Made by a program: the position numbers and the translations under genes. A stretch of 64,000 nucleotides of DNA from Cloeon dipterum (lineage: Eukaryota; Arthropoda; Insecta; Ephemeroptera; Baetidae): contig NC_088789.1 in NCBI RefSeq assembly GCF_949628265.1, forward strand, positions 22,871,883 through 22,935,882, read 5' to 3'. The notes under the pieces were generated by a model. It had not been told where the DNA came from and ran no database searches. It was given only the letters and a program-made list of their open reading frames with translations. Shown piece by piece: positions 45,901 through 59,050 of this stretch (position 1 is its first letter; each line of letters opens with the position of its first letter).

Positions 45901-48900
45901 TTTTAGGAACGATTTCAAAAAATTATTAAGTATAATTCCACTTTAATTTGTTAGTATAAAACTCTGCAAGTGGTTACAAACTGGCCAGGTTGAGTTATTT
46001 GGACCGAAAACTAACGAACAAATCGCTACAGTGCAGAAAAACCTTGGTAATTTGTTTTGAAATCCTGATTTTCCTTTCGCTCTAAAAATTGGAAACCTCT
46101 AAATCTTAAAAGGCAAGTTTTTTGTGCTCAAAAGGAAACGTTCGTTTAAATTGAAGAACTCGAAATTCAAATTTCGCACAAAATTTTGCTTGCCATGTAA
46201 ATAATATTTTTCAATATAAATTCGTCCTTTTTAACTATTGAAACAACTATATCGTCCCAAAAATCGTCTAAAAAAATCTGGAAATATTCTCAAGTTTAAA
46301 AATAACCAAGCCGAGTCGAAGAGTTCAAAGCATTGTTCCAGAAAACAAACAAACGCGTCCATTTTTGCGCACTTAGGAAGCCATAAAACTTTCGCCGAGC
46401 GCGTCTTACAAACCCGACCGTCGCCTTTGTCTCTGCAAAAAAATGCGTGTTTTGCTTGCAATATTTTGCACCCTGTTTGTGCACTCTTGACATTTGCAGT
46501 GCAAACAACGCCGTTGTTGTTCTCCTTTACTGAATTAAGGCGCTGTGAAGATATATAGAAGAAGGTCGTGTGCGCGAAACTGGAGCCGCGGGTGCGTTAC
46601 TGTTTCTCCTTGCAGTCCTTGCCTACATATGTGGGCACGCACGCTGAGTATGGCAAGTGGATCGGATTCAGTCCTTTCTCACTCGGCTGCGGAAAAAAGG
46701 ATTGCCAGCATCAATTGCAAAAAGATGCTCTCGCACGGGGCTCGCCTTTCACGCCGCGATTTGCGTTGGGTTTCAAACCCGCGGCAACGGCGGCGGCGGC
46801 GGCTGCTTTTTACGATTCTTGCTCGATCGGCGGCCTGGCCACAACTGTGCCATCCCCCCGGCCGTGAGCAGTGAATTTAATATATAATATGCACACTACA
46901 TTGCTCGCTGGTGAGAACAATCTGGGTGCGCGCATGTAATCACTCCACTCGCGGAGAAATCCAACGGGGTCGATCGGAAAATTGATTATGTGTCGTATCG
47001 GAGCGACACGTAACAGCAGCCAGCAGCTGTGCAGTTGTGCTGACGAGATGCAAATAATATGTTTGTATAAAGTGAGTGAAAAAGTAGTGCACTCAGTCGA
47101 TTGTTTTGTCTCTTGCCTGCGCTTGCTAATTGTGCCACATCGCAGTTCTCGGTAGACTATTTACACCTAGGCAGAAAATAACGAGTAGTTCTCGAATTGG
47201 AAATCAGAAATAACTCTTGTTTCCTCTCTAATAATGAGGAATGAGTTGTAAAAAGCAGGAAAATAATCCTAGATCAATGAAAATAATAAGTTTTTGTAGT
47301 TTTCAAATTGAAAGCACTCGCTGCATCCTTTCTGGATCACTATTTATTTTAGTATCAAAAGGGCGAGTTAAATAGGAATGAGAAAAAATGTTGTTAAGAA
47401 GTGGAAAAGTTCTGTGAGCTTTCACAAAAGGTTTAAATGCAAATAAATAAAAATTTTGCCTAAAATCTATCCACTTTCATTTGAAACCTTATTGAAACAA
47501 AAATTAATGTTTTCTTAACGACTTCTCTTGCTGTTAATTGTATTTTTTTTTAAAGATTGTGATAATCATTCCTATCTTTGCCTAAATTACTATCTTATAA
47601 AGTTTGGAAAGAAAATTTTCCCCAAATTTTCGAGGAAATTGGCTCCAAACTTTTCATGTAAATCCATATTTCTTTATAAAAATCCTGCAAATTTTTCTTT
47701 TCAAACAAAAAGTTTCTCCCCAACAAGGCAGTTCTTTTCATTAAACGAGTTGTTTGCTGTTTGACCTCAAGCTCTCAGCTCCATTTTCAGCATAATGGGT
47801 CGTTTTTGTGAGTGAAAATATGAGGTTTGAGAACGAGTTTTTTAAACAAGAGACTCTTTATATTATATTAAGCGAAATTCTGCTCTAAACTTCACAAGAT
47901 TACGGCTGCGAATTTTCGATGCGGACACACAAAAATCGGGCACGTAGAAGAAAAAATTATTTAATGATATTATTAGTGCTGTTTCGGAGATAATTGGACT
48001 GAAGAGAGCGCTGTTTGTAACAGTACCGCAGAGGAAATAACGTTATCATTAACAACTCTCAAATTAATTTTACCTGAATCTGGACAAAATTGTGTGTCTG
48101 TTTTTCCATTTGGACCGCGCTGGAGTATGAGAAAACTGTAAAATCACGATTTGAAATTGGACGCGGCAAGAGCGGCCTGTGTCGATTTACATAACAATAC
48201 ACCGCGGCAGGAATCGTCAGCGTGTCGTTTTTTATGAATTCCGAATGTACAGAGAGCAGAAAACAGGTGTAGCCTCTCTGTGAACTCGGAAAAGTTTAAT
48301 TGTATTCTGAGCAGCAGCTTTTCGCCAAGGCAGGGGGCATGGGAAAAATTAAGTCCGGCGCTCGAAAAAGGCGGCGAGGTCATTACTTTGGCTAGGCGAA
48401 GTCATTCAACCTGGCCATTGTTCCTCGTCTCTTGGCCGGGAAAACGGCGCTCAACTCGGTTTTCAGCGTGAAATCAACTTTTTCTCCAAAGGAGGATGTT
48501 GTGCGCTGCTGCTGCTGTTCGCTATCAATCCAATCGCGAATTGCTCCTCGCTGAGAGTGATGAAATAAAAATCAGCTGACTCGTCACTCGGAGCTGACAA
48601 TGAGACGATGGAGACGCGCTTCATTGGCGCAGTTTTTCGATTTTGTGGCTCCAACGGTTCAAATCGCAGCTTGCAAAAATATTCTGCCAAGTCTTGCATT
48701 TTAATTGGAGCCCTCAGGACAAGACGTTAATTAAGTTGACAACTACATTTTTTAAATTTCCAAGAAAAGCATAGAAATTAAAATGGCTCTAGGTATTGAG
48801 AGGTTGGGCGGCTATGAGTGAAGATTGAAGAGACAAATAAAAACCTACATTCTTGCACTGTCCAGTGGCTGTTTCGGCCCAGCAACCTTCAAAATTCATT

Positions 48901-51900
48901 CCATAAGATAGGCTGCAAAGAATTCTAACAGTCGTGGAAAACGTCTAAATGCACTCATCTAGATAAAAAATGAAAAGAGCTATGATTGACAAAATCCCGT
49001 ATAAACGCCGCTCGCCCTCCCACTGTGTCTTCCCTGGGAATCCCGCTAGGCCCGAAATTCCTTACTTTATTTATTATTTCATTCATTTTATAGTCTTTGA
49101 TAAAGAGCGAAAGTCTGATTCTTGTCTTGATGAATAAATTCCGTACAGCTTTCAGAGAATAGTATGGCAAAAGCAGGGCCATGTGGCATTTTCCCTTGTC
49201 TTGCCAGATCTTAAATGTGGAAAATAATTAAAATTATTTTTCCGATTGATTTTCATGGTTTTTTGTATATTTTCTTCATAAAATTAGCATTGTGTTTATT
49301 TTTCTACTTGCCATCGTCGCTACATAAAATTTGAAGGAATCTTTTAATAAGACTAATTTTAATTTAATTTGTGAAATTAAAATTAAACGCATTCAGATAA
49401 TATAAATTTTTGAAGGAAAATTTTACGAGAATTTTTAAACTCCCTCACTTGCGATGGGATTCGAGAATTTATTACCAGGTAATGTTGAGACTAAAAGGCA
49501 AATTTATTACCTGTTGAAAAATGATGGAATTTCTGGTTTCGTAACAGGTTCAGAGCATTTCTTCACCGAGGGGGGTGAGGGGTGAATTAACAAAGTATTG
49601 CTTGCTCTTTTGTTGAGTTACAATGCACGGCTGTAAAGAGGAAGAACTATCCCTAAAGGTATCTCCTGTTGACAAACTGCCTTTGGTTCGCGTGGCGTTT
49701 CTTTGTCCAAATTTCAGTCAAAGCCAACCCAATTTTCTGTTAATTCGATTAATTTTAATTTCTCGAATTCCTCTTCTCATTTTAAATTTGATTGTTTCTT
49801 AATGAAAACCCTTAAATATTTTTAAAATTGCATCATTCGTTCAAATGTTGTGAAAACTACGTCACAATTTTTGCTAAATATCCGAATAAACCTCACATCT
49901 CGGAGCAAAATACAAGAAATAATAATCGAGGCATGAAACACAATCATCATGCAATTTTTCAAGGCAAACGAGCAGAGCGAGAGAATACGCTCTGCGTGGC
50001 ATACAAATGGCTCTTTCGGAGCTGACAAAAAAGTAAAAAGCGGTCCTCCGCCTACGATCAGCCAGCAAGATTAAACTAACTCAGTGCTCGTGCGCCTTGA
50101 GAGACAATAAACAATGCGCGATACCAATCAAAACGCAGCTCGTTTAGCATTTCCAAAAGCAACACTAACTTTCATCTAATTCGTTATACTCATTAGCGCC
50201 TTTTTGAATTTCGAGGCCAAAAGTTCTAGTGACCGCGCAAGCAGCGCTAACTTATCAACATTCCTCTCGCTCATTGCGTCCGTCCGCTCAACACACAATT
50301 ATACACACAGGATTGATGCCACTGAAAATTAATTTTGATGGGTCAAAAACGCTATTATGCGTTCAATGCCAACAATGCAAACATTGGCTGAAATCGCGAA
50401 AATATTTTGTTTAATTTTGTTTCGTTTGCAAAAAAATAATTTTTGCCCAATATAGTCGATTGTTGTAATCAGCATCTTGAAAAAATGATCGATTTCGATG
50501 AAACAATCGGTTTCTAGACGTTCAATATTTCGTTTATTTTGTCTTCTACCATCAGGGAAAAGCCGCCTCTTTTTTCTTTAACGATTTCCATTGGATAAAC
50601 TTCGAAAAATGACTTATTTTCTTTTAATTTTAGCAATTTTTAGTTTAAAAACACGTCAAACTGATTCCCTGTGAACAGCAGCAAGTGGAACAGGACGTAA
50701 TTCTCGGGAAATTTGAAATGGGGGCGTGGTTCCCCGGAAAAATTAAAAAGGAACGCTGGGCACATTCTCATGAAGGAAAATTTTAGGACTTTTAGAAAAA
50801 TTATTGTTGTATATTGATGATTTACTAGTGTTGCAGAAATAATATTTTTTCATAAATTCGTTTCATGTTCAGTTTTAAATTTAACTCAGGGAAATGCGAA
50901 AAAAAATTGCCAAATGCATTTCATAATTTATTGCAAAGCTGCTTGCACTGGCGTAATTTTTGGAGAGTTCACTCGCTTTTGCCGCTACATTTACAAAAGC
51001 GAGCGTTATCATCGACAGTATGCTGCCGAGCCAGCCGGCAATTAAAGAGCTGGAAAAAATAAAACACATGCATGAACATCACATGGGGAGATCATGAGCT
51101 GTAGTTCCTGCCGTACAGCTCGGCCCAAAAGTGAGCGTGCCTGCCACCTAGCTTATTCGTATTATGTTTCCACCTGAGACACCGCGTGCAACAACAACAA
51201 CGAACGAAGGTACAAACGAACGAACTCTGGTCAGGTCTCGGACAGCATTGTGCTATCCTCACCTCCCTTTTTTTCGGATCAAATTAACGGGGCATTTTCA
51301 AAGGAGAAAAAGTGAGCTGAAATTGCAGTTAACACTCACAATCAGTGCGGCGTTCCCAGTAAATTGGTGGTGCACGACTTTTGCTGCATTGCTGCTCCAT
51401 TTTTTCTTTGATTTAGTTTCTTTAGGCACTTTGATCGTGAGAGATTGTGGAATTATTTTTGACGTATTTACGACTGTGAAGTTTGCTTTCTTTGGCACGA
51501 AGCCCATTTTTTACAACCAAAAACTGTGAATGTGTATTGAAATCATTACGATGTTCACGGAACTTATCTCTTTTTAATGTCAATTTAACTGTAATTTGTT
51601 TTAAAACGACAGAATTGATTTTAAAACGGGAAGTAGTTTGATACGACGTTTTAAACGGCTTGATGATTTTTCTCAAACTCGTGTACTTTTTGGTTCGTGT
51701 TTTTATCTTAAAATGTGTTTCTATATATCTTTGCCTGAAATGAAATTGAGAGTTAATTAACAAGTTTAAATAATGCTCTATTATTTTCTGAGAAAAAGCG
51801 TTCTGTTATTCGTATGAAAGGAAAAACACCAGAAAAATTATTCCAAAACGGGGAACTTGTCCAAGAATGGACTGGTTTCTTCGACTGACGGTGAAAATGT

Positions 51901-52120
51901 TTAAAAAGAAAATTCAATTTCGTACTGAAAACATGATTTTTTGAAAGGAATCACAGACGTCTACGACATTTGGACGAACTCATTCGACTCTTGTAAATAA
52001 TGAACCTAAAATATAAAAAATGCTTTAAAACGACACCAAAAAATGTCAAACGCATTGTTTTCAGATATTTGAAAATTAAATTTTCGCATAACTACCTCGA
52101 AATCAAAGTCCAAACGCGAT
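43000..52120. other. AT-rich interval without a recognised gene
   Basis: Scanned on both strands. CpG-rich patches occur near 44560-44880 and 46560-46880; the latter has a (GGC)n run coding only a poly-Ala stretch. No domain, splice series or RNA gene could be supported. Confidence 0.4.
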
Positions 52121-52124
52121 TGAG

Positions 52125-52400
52125 GCTGCAAAACTCCGGAAAATCCTTGTAGCTAATACAGAAACTTCGCCAAGAATTCAGAGAAATCCAATATTTACCT
52201 ATAATAATTTTAGAAATGTGTCCACAAAGGTAGCATGCTTTTGTCTGTCTCCTTACTTGAAATCTTATTTTATTTCACAACAGAGAATTTCCCCCGAAAA
52301 GCGTCAACGAAAGGGATCGAAATTTGCCAAGAAAATATGGCAATAAGCGCTGTAAACATTTCGAAACAAATTTAATTTTAATTGAGGCTAGGTCCTCTTT
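52125..52400. repeat. Partial MITE copy
   Basis: Carries the ordered blocks aaaatccttgt, aagaattcag, tgtctccttacttgaaat, cacaacagagaatttcccc, gaaatttgccaagaaaatatgg and gcgctgtaa of the family. Terminal repeats are missing. Confidence 0.6.
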
Positions 52401-52599
52401 TGGTTTGTGCTCATTGTAGAACTTACATGATCAATAACTGCTTATTAAAGCCAATAATTCTGAAATTTTCCCAATTTTTCAATATTTCCCCTGCATCTGT
52501 GTATCGAAATTATTGCAACAGAATTGAGACACTGACAGAAATTTCAAGCCCTGAAGGTTGCGGATTGGGATTGCAACATTGTAAACGCGTTTTAAATAC

Positions 52600-53030
52600 C
52601 CCGCTGTTGCTGCTGCGTTTAAAACGCAGCGTGAAGCAACAGTTGGCTGTGTTGGACCGAGATGCTGCGCGGAGAGGAGTCGGCGGCCGAGGTGGCAACA
52701 CCTGGCTGGCCGCTGTGGCATGAGCCAGCCAGGTCCGCACAAGGCATTGCCTCCTACACTCGCGCGAGAGAGTGAGTGAGTCAGGCCGAGAGAGATAAAT
52801 CCAGTACGTAATACCATTATATGCGCGCCGACGGTGCCCACGAGCTCTGCTCTGCAGAGAGCCAGTCGTTGGTGCTTGGACCAGATCTCGGCTTTCAAAA
52901 ACCTTCAGCTCACGCGCGCGTTGGTCGTCGTCTCGCCTTTGTCACTTTTCGACACGCTTCGAGCAGGGTTCGCCCAATTCCCAATTGTCTGCGTCCAGTT
53001 TTTGTCACAGCTGTTTTTTTACTGTTGACA
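52600..53030. other. CpG-rich patch, possible promoter
   Basis: GC- and CpG-rich block with a gtgagtgagtcaggc initiator-like segment near 52770. No coding resemblance, and no convincing donor was found. Confidence 0.25.
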
Positions 53031-53099
53031 AAAAAAACAGTCAGAAATGTTTGGGTGTTTATTGCTACATTTTCCTTTGGCAAATTATAAAAAGATTGA

Positions 53100-55780
53100 A
53101 AAATCATTCAATAAGTTTTATTGAGTTGGGAATTTTAAAACGGATCAGTAGCATTTTTTAATTTGCGTCTGATTTAATTTAAGTCTCCAGATGAGCACGA
53201 ATCATGCAATTTTGAGACTTTAAAGACACACTTAACTCCTATAAAACCGTAAATTTCTGCCAAAACCCATCAAAATCGGATAACGAGACCCGAAAAACAC
53301 CTTCAAAATGTAAAACTGGACACACAAAAAATGTAAAATTTGAAAAAATTTCGAGCAAAGATGTCAGTTGCTGATATTTCAGCGTTTCTGTCCAAGGTAA
53401 AAAATAATCTGAAAAATCGAAACAAAAACTTGGATAGAAATTAAAAATAATGTTCTTATGCAATTTTTCTTACGGTTCATTCAACGCATATAACGATTTT
53501 GGGCGTGTCTCCTGACTCTCCTGATAGGCAATAAAACTGCTGTATCGGGGAAATTTTTCGGCAATGTCATTTTTATTTTAAATCGCAGAATAATAATGAA
53601 GAGTTGGCATTTTTTTCATCGTATTTCAAACAGAATTGTTAAAAAGTGTGAAATTTCCGGAGAAAAAGCACTAGACAGTCCACTCTTTTGCCAAACCTTA
53701 TCTGTGAGAACTTTTCGGGTCTGTGCTCCTCCCTGGCCACTCCAGGAAATTGCGGAAAGAAAGCGAAATTGATAACGTGGGAAATGGCACTAAAAGTGGC
53801 ATGCATGCAGTTTACGATCGCGCGCGCGGCAGTAAATCGCGGTTACCACACTCGAGCAGAAACGATTTTATTTTCCATACATATATGCTCTTGCCAGATG
53901 TTCAGACACGTGAACAATCCGCCGCGGACTGCAGTGGATGCAAAGCGCCAGAGTTGGCACCGACCTCGCCAGAGATAAGAGTCATAGACACGTGCGAATA
54001 AATTAAAACTTAATTGCCTTTTGTGGGAAAATTAGGTCTGATTGTGAGAAAAACGTGTGATGGCAGAAATTACATCCGATTAATATAAATTAAGGAATTA
54101 TAATCTTAAATGAGAGGCATACATATAGTTATTAAACTCCTATGGAGAGCGTGAAGTGTATTTTTTGCACTTCTTGATAAATAATATGTTGTATTATTTT
54201 GCCGCTCTAAAAAGTATTCGCGAATTCCCACGATTGCATGCATTGCCATGGGTTGAATTAGCAGATGATATTCAAAAATGTTTGGCTCATAAATAAATTA
54301 AATGAATCAAAGAATCGTGTTGACTGCCTGGGAAAATCTAAAAAATTCTGTTTAACAGAAAACACGAAAAATAAACACCTACACATTCTTGGGCAAATTG
54401 ATTTTATTCTTAATTTGTTGTTAGGTTTTTATTCCAGTGAATGATGAAAGGGAATTTACGACACGCTTAAACTTTTTTCGTTGTTTTTCTCTTAACAAAA
54501 GGGTTTTATGTATTTTCTGATTTTTCATCACGTTTTTTAATGTACAATTTTAACAATTTATCTTTCTACGAAAATGTTCGCATGCTCTGTAGAGTCCTGA
54601 AGTCTAAAGCTGATTTGATTTAGGAAGAGCTCGTAAAAATATTTATGGCGATTGAGTGGCTAAGGTTCTCGAACGTTAATAAAAAACTGTTTTTATAGCC
54701 GTCTAAAATATAAAAAATATGTCTTTGGGAGCATCTGAATTTAACATAAAATCACTTCTCTTATAAAACCGGAAAAATAACTAAATTTTGAAATATTAGA
54801 AACGTTTTTCGTCCAAATTCGCCTCAAAAACGTATTGAATCTCATCCTAAGTGTTTTTTTTTATCTAAAAATTCATAAGCCCCTATAAATATTACGAACC
54901 TGACACATTAATGAAACTACAGGTGTTAAAATTCACATTTTAGGAAGTTGAGATCAATTAATCAGTGAATTAATTTAACACCTTGAAAAATAAAACGCGC
55001 TACTTGGGCGGTATGCATTGTATAATTGGATGACGCTGCGAAGGGCGAAGAAAATCCAAATAATAACGCCCAATTTCTCTGCCAGGGCCGTGCGAAGGTC
55101 GGTGACATCACTCTCAGCGGAAGATCAATTTCAGCTTTTTGTTACAGCGATGGACACACCACGCGTATTAATCAGCATTCTTTACACAGCAAAACAATTA
55201 ACAATGCTGTAAAGGAATCCGTGTATCAAGCCACTTTTCACTTTTTGACAATCTCCTGCGTGATTTGTGACGCTGACAAGGAAGCTAAAAATAAAAGGAC
55301 AAAACACAAAACGAACCATTATCTCTTCCGAAAAGCGCATCCGTGGCTTTAGAACGCACGACAATTATAATTATTATATCTCTGCCTCGGCGCTCGGCGG
55401 AATGCGAATTAAAATAAAGGCGAGCATTATATTTTCGAGCTCGCGTGATGCGCCGAGCAATTCTGCAAAGCGAGAACACGTCTTTTTGCGTCGTTTCCGC
55501 AATTAGCGCGCGGTGGCAAAAACTTGAGCAGAGATGCTCTCCGCCAAATTGCTTTCTGCCCGCGAGGCCTTTGACGCGCCCACAGCCGAGCGTGCGTAAT
55601 TTTTCTTATTAGTTCGTCAATGGGAAAACGCAGACGGGCTGCTTCTGCTAATTAGCATTTTATTTGACGGATGCGGTCGATTATTCAGATTTTATGCCAG
55701 GATCCGCGCTATTGGATCTGCGTTTCTCACACGTTGAATTATGGCATTCGGAAGTTTGACGCACGTCTCACAGAGATGAT
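53100..55780. other. AT-rich interval without a recognised gene
   Basis: Only short unrelated frames. The frame at 55026-55352 (108 codons) lacks any family signature. Confidence 0.4.
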
Positions 55781-55816
55781 TTGATGCAGTGCCGCTGTGA
55801 AATATGAATCACTTTA

Positions 55817-55947
55817 CAAGTGGCTCGTCGCCACTTGGCGCTGCGCGCGCCGACGGCCGCTTCGCGGCCGCCGTCCGGCCCTCCGGGCCTCCCGGCTGTG
55901 CGCGCGCGCGGACCTTCGGTCCGCGCGCGCCCGCCGCCCTGCGGGCG
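55817..55947. repeat. Cluster of perfect short-loop hairpins at the left edge of the GC island
   Basis: Five perfect stems in 131 bp: 55817-55837 (8 bp, loop 5), 55855-55869 (GGCCGC, loop TTC), 55877-55889 (GGCCC, loop TCC), 55902-55930 (13-bp stem GCGCGCGCGGACC, loop TTC) and 55935-55947 (CGCCC, loop TGC). Four of the five have exactly three-base loops. They lie side by side directly before the 68-bp satellite. Confidence 0.85.
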
Positions 55948-55979
55948 CTGGACCGTCGAGACGTCGGGCGCGCGCACCG

Positions 55980-58900
55980 AAAGGCGAATCGAGCGCTCCT
56001 ACGCAGCGCAGCGTAATGACGCACCTCGTCGCAGCGCCGCGCAAAATCGTCCAAAGGCAGATCGAGTGCCTCCGCAGCGCAGCGTGCAACCGCACCTCAG
56101 CGCTCGCGCAAAATCGTCCGAAGGGAGATCGAGCGCCTCCGCAGAAAGCGCAAAGCTGCACCGCCGCGCTGCCGCGCAAAATCGTCCGAAGGGAGATCGA
56201 GCGCCGCCGCAGAAAGCGTAAAGCTGCACCGCCGCGCTGCCGCGCAAAATCGTCCAACTGCAGATCGAGCGCCGCCGCGGAAAGCGTTAAGCTGCACCTC
56301 CGCGCTATCGCGCAAAATCGTCGGAAGGGAGATCGAGCGCCTCCGCAGAAAGCGCAAAGCTGCACCGCCGCGCTGCCGCGCAAAATCGTCGGAAGGCAGA
56401 TCGAGCGCCGCCGCAGAAAGCGTAAAGCTGCACCTCGGCGCTGCCGCGCAAAATCGTCCAACGGCAGATCGAGCGCCTCCGCAGAAAGCGCAAAGCTGCA
56501 CCGCCGCGCTGCCGCGCAAAATCGTCCAAAGGAAGATCGAGCGCCGCCGCAGAAAGCGTAAAGCCGCACCACCGCGCTGCCGCGCAAAATCGTCAGAAGG
56601 CAGATCGAGCGCCGCCGCAGAAAGCGCAAAGCTGCACCGCCGCGCTGCCGCGCAAATCGTCAATAGGCAAACCGAGCGCCTCCGCAGAAAGCGTTAAACT
56701 GCACCGCCGCGCTGCCGCGCAAAATCGTCAAAAGGCAGATCAAGCGCCGCCGCAGAAAGCGTTAAACTGCACCGCCGCGCTGCCGCGCAAAATCGTCCGA
56801 AGGCAGGTCGAGCGCCGCCGCAGAAAGCGTTAATCTGCACCGCCGCGCTGCCGCGCAAAATCGTCGGAAGGCAGATCGAGCGCCGCCGCAGAAAGCGCAC
56901 AACCGCACCTCTGCGCTACCGCGCAAAATCGCCCAAAGGCAGATCGAGCGCCGCCGCAGAAAGCGCAAAGCTGCACCGCCGCGCTGCCGCGCTAATTCGT
57001 CAAAAGGCAGGTCGAGCGCCTCCGCAGAAAGGATTAAACTGCACCTCCGCGCTAACGCGCAAAATCGTCCAAAGGAAGATCGAGCGCCGCCGCAGAAAGC
57101 GTAAAGCCGCACCGCCGCGCTGCCGCGCAAAATCGTCCAAAGGAAGATCGAGCGCCGCCGCAGAAAGCGTAAAGCCGCACCGCCGCGCTGCCGCGCAAAA
57201 TCGTCGGAAGGGAGATCGAGCGCCTCCGCAGAAAGCGCAAAGCTGCACCGCCGCGCTGCCGCGCAAAATCGTCGGAAGGCAGATCGAGCGCCGCCGCAGA
57301 AAGCGTAAAGCTGCACCTCGGCGCTGCCGCGCAAAATCGTCCAACGGCAGATCGAGCGCCTCCGCAGAAAGCGCAAAGCTGCACCGCCGCGCTGCCGCGC
57401 AAAATCGTCCAAAGGAAGATCGAGCGCCGCCGCAGAAAGCGTAAAGCCGCACCACCGCGCTGCCGCGCAAAATCGTCAGAAGGCAGATCGAGCGCCGCCG
57501 CAGAAAGCGCAAAGCTGCACCGCCGCGCTGCCGCGCAAAATCGTCGGAAGGCAGATCGAGCGCCGCCGCAGAAAGCGCAAAGCTGCACCGCCGCGCTGCC
57601 GCGCAAATCGTCAATAGGCAAACCGAGCGCCTCCGCAGAAAGCGTTAAACTGCACCGCCGCGCTGCCGCGCAAAATCGTCAAAAGGCAGATCAAGCGCCG
57701 CCGCAGAAAGCGTTAAACTGCACCGCCGCGCTGCCGCGCAAAATCGTCCGAAGGCAGGTCGAGCGCCGCCGCAGAAAGCGTTAATCTGCACCGCCGCGCT
57801 GCCGCGCAAAATCGTCGGAAGGCAGATCGAGCGCCGCCGCAGAAAGCGCACAACCGCACCTCTGCGCTACCGCGCAAAATCGCCCAAAGGCAGATCGAGC
57901 GCCGCCGCAGAAAGCGCAAAGCTGCACCGCCGCGCTGCCGCGCTAATTCGTCAAAAGGCAGGTCGAGCGCCTCCGCAGAAAGGATTAAACTGCACCTCCG
58001 CGCTAACGCGCAAAATCGTCCAACGGCAGATCGAGCGCCGCCGCAGAAAGCGTAAAGCCGCACCGCCGCGCTGCCGCGCAAAATCGTCCAAAGGAAGATC
58101 GAGCGCCGCCGCAGAAAGCGTAAAGCCGCACCGCCGCGCTGCCGCGCAAAATCGTCAAAAGGCAGATCGAGCGCCGCCGCAGAAAGCGCAAAGCTGCACC
58201 GCCGCGCTGCCGCGCAAAATCGTCGGAAGGCAGATCGAGCGCCGCCGCAGAAAGAGCAAAGCTGCACCTCCGCGCTGCCGCGCAAAATCGTCAAAAGGCA
58301 GATCGAGCGCCGCCGCAGAAAGCGTTAAACTGCACCGCCGCGCTGCCGCGCAAAATCGTCCGAAGGCAGGTCGAGCGCCGCCGCAGAGAGCGCAAAGCTG
58401 CACCGCCGCGCTAACGCGCAAAATCGTCCGAAGGAAGATTGAGCGCCGCCGCGGAAAGCGTTAAGCTGCACCGCCGCGTTAACGCGCAAAATCGTCCAAT
58501 TGTATATCGAGTGCCTCCGCAGAAAGCGTTAATCTGCACCGCCGCGCTGCCGCGCAAAATCGTCGGAAGGCAGATCGAGCGCCGCCGCAGAAAGCGCAAA
58601 GCTGCACCGCCGCGCTGCCGCGCAAAATCGTCGGAAGGCAGATCGAGCGCCGCCGCAGAAAACGCAAAGCTGCACCGCCGCGCTGCCGCGCAAAATCGTC
58701 CGAAGAAAGATCGAGCGCCGCCGCAGAAAGCGCAAAGCTGCACCGCCGCGCTGCCGCGCAAAATCGTCCAAAAGCAGATCGAGCGCCGCCGCAGAAAGCG
58801 CAAAGCTGCACCGCCGCGCTGCCGCGCAAAATCGTCGGAAGGCAGTTCGAGCGCCTCTGCAGAAAGCGCAAAGCTGCACCGCCGCGCTGCCGCGCAAAAT

Positions 58901-59050
58901 CGTCCAAAAGCAAATCGAGCGCCTCCGCAGAAAGCGTAAAGCTGCACCGCCGCGCTGCCGCGCAAAATCGTCCAAAAGCAGATCGAGCGCCGCCGCAGCG
59001 CAGCGTTCAACCGCACCTCCGCTCGCGCGCTGCGCAAAATCGTCGGAAAC
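55980..59050. repeat. 68-bp GC-rich tandem satellite, about 44 copies
   Basis: Consecutive units repeat every 68 bp (for example cgtcggaagg at 58561 and 58629), with a core gcgcaaaatcgtc then gatcgagcgccgccgcag and ctgcaccgccgcgctgcc. Units differ at a few positions (ccaaaggcag/cggaaggcag/ccgaaggcag; gcgcaaag/gcgtaaag/gcgttaaa). The minus strand of the consensus has no stop codon in any frame, and 68 is not a multiple of 3, so long minus-strand frames cycle through three translations every three units. These frames lack a recognisable start context, splice signals or homology and are not called as genes. Edge units are degenerate and carry gcagcgcagcgt in place of gcagaaagcg. Confidence 0.93.
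56320..58150. repeat. Higher-order duplication inside the satellite
   Basis: A block beginning gtcggaaggga at 56320 recurs at 57203 (offset 883), carrying the same series of unit variants. Further along, a 67-bp unit with gcaaatcgtcaatagg at 56651 recurs at 57602 (offset 951 = 13 x 68 + 67). The change in offset equals one extra 68-bp unit in the right-hand copy near 57535-57600. Correspondence is lost after about 58150. Confidence 0.85.

Noticed and set aside
46560-46880. Frame with an Ala run and a Cys-containing N-terminus as a possible gene
   Set aside because: Three overlapping frames are equally open, the Ala run is a GGC microsatellite, and no domain or splice partner is visible.
55797-56561. 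Plus-strand 254-codon frame and overlapping minus-strand 271-codon frame at the left of the satellite
   Set aside because: Both run through the 68-bp repeat, where stop codons are absent for compositional reasons. There is no homology, no splice context and no consistent frame between units.
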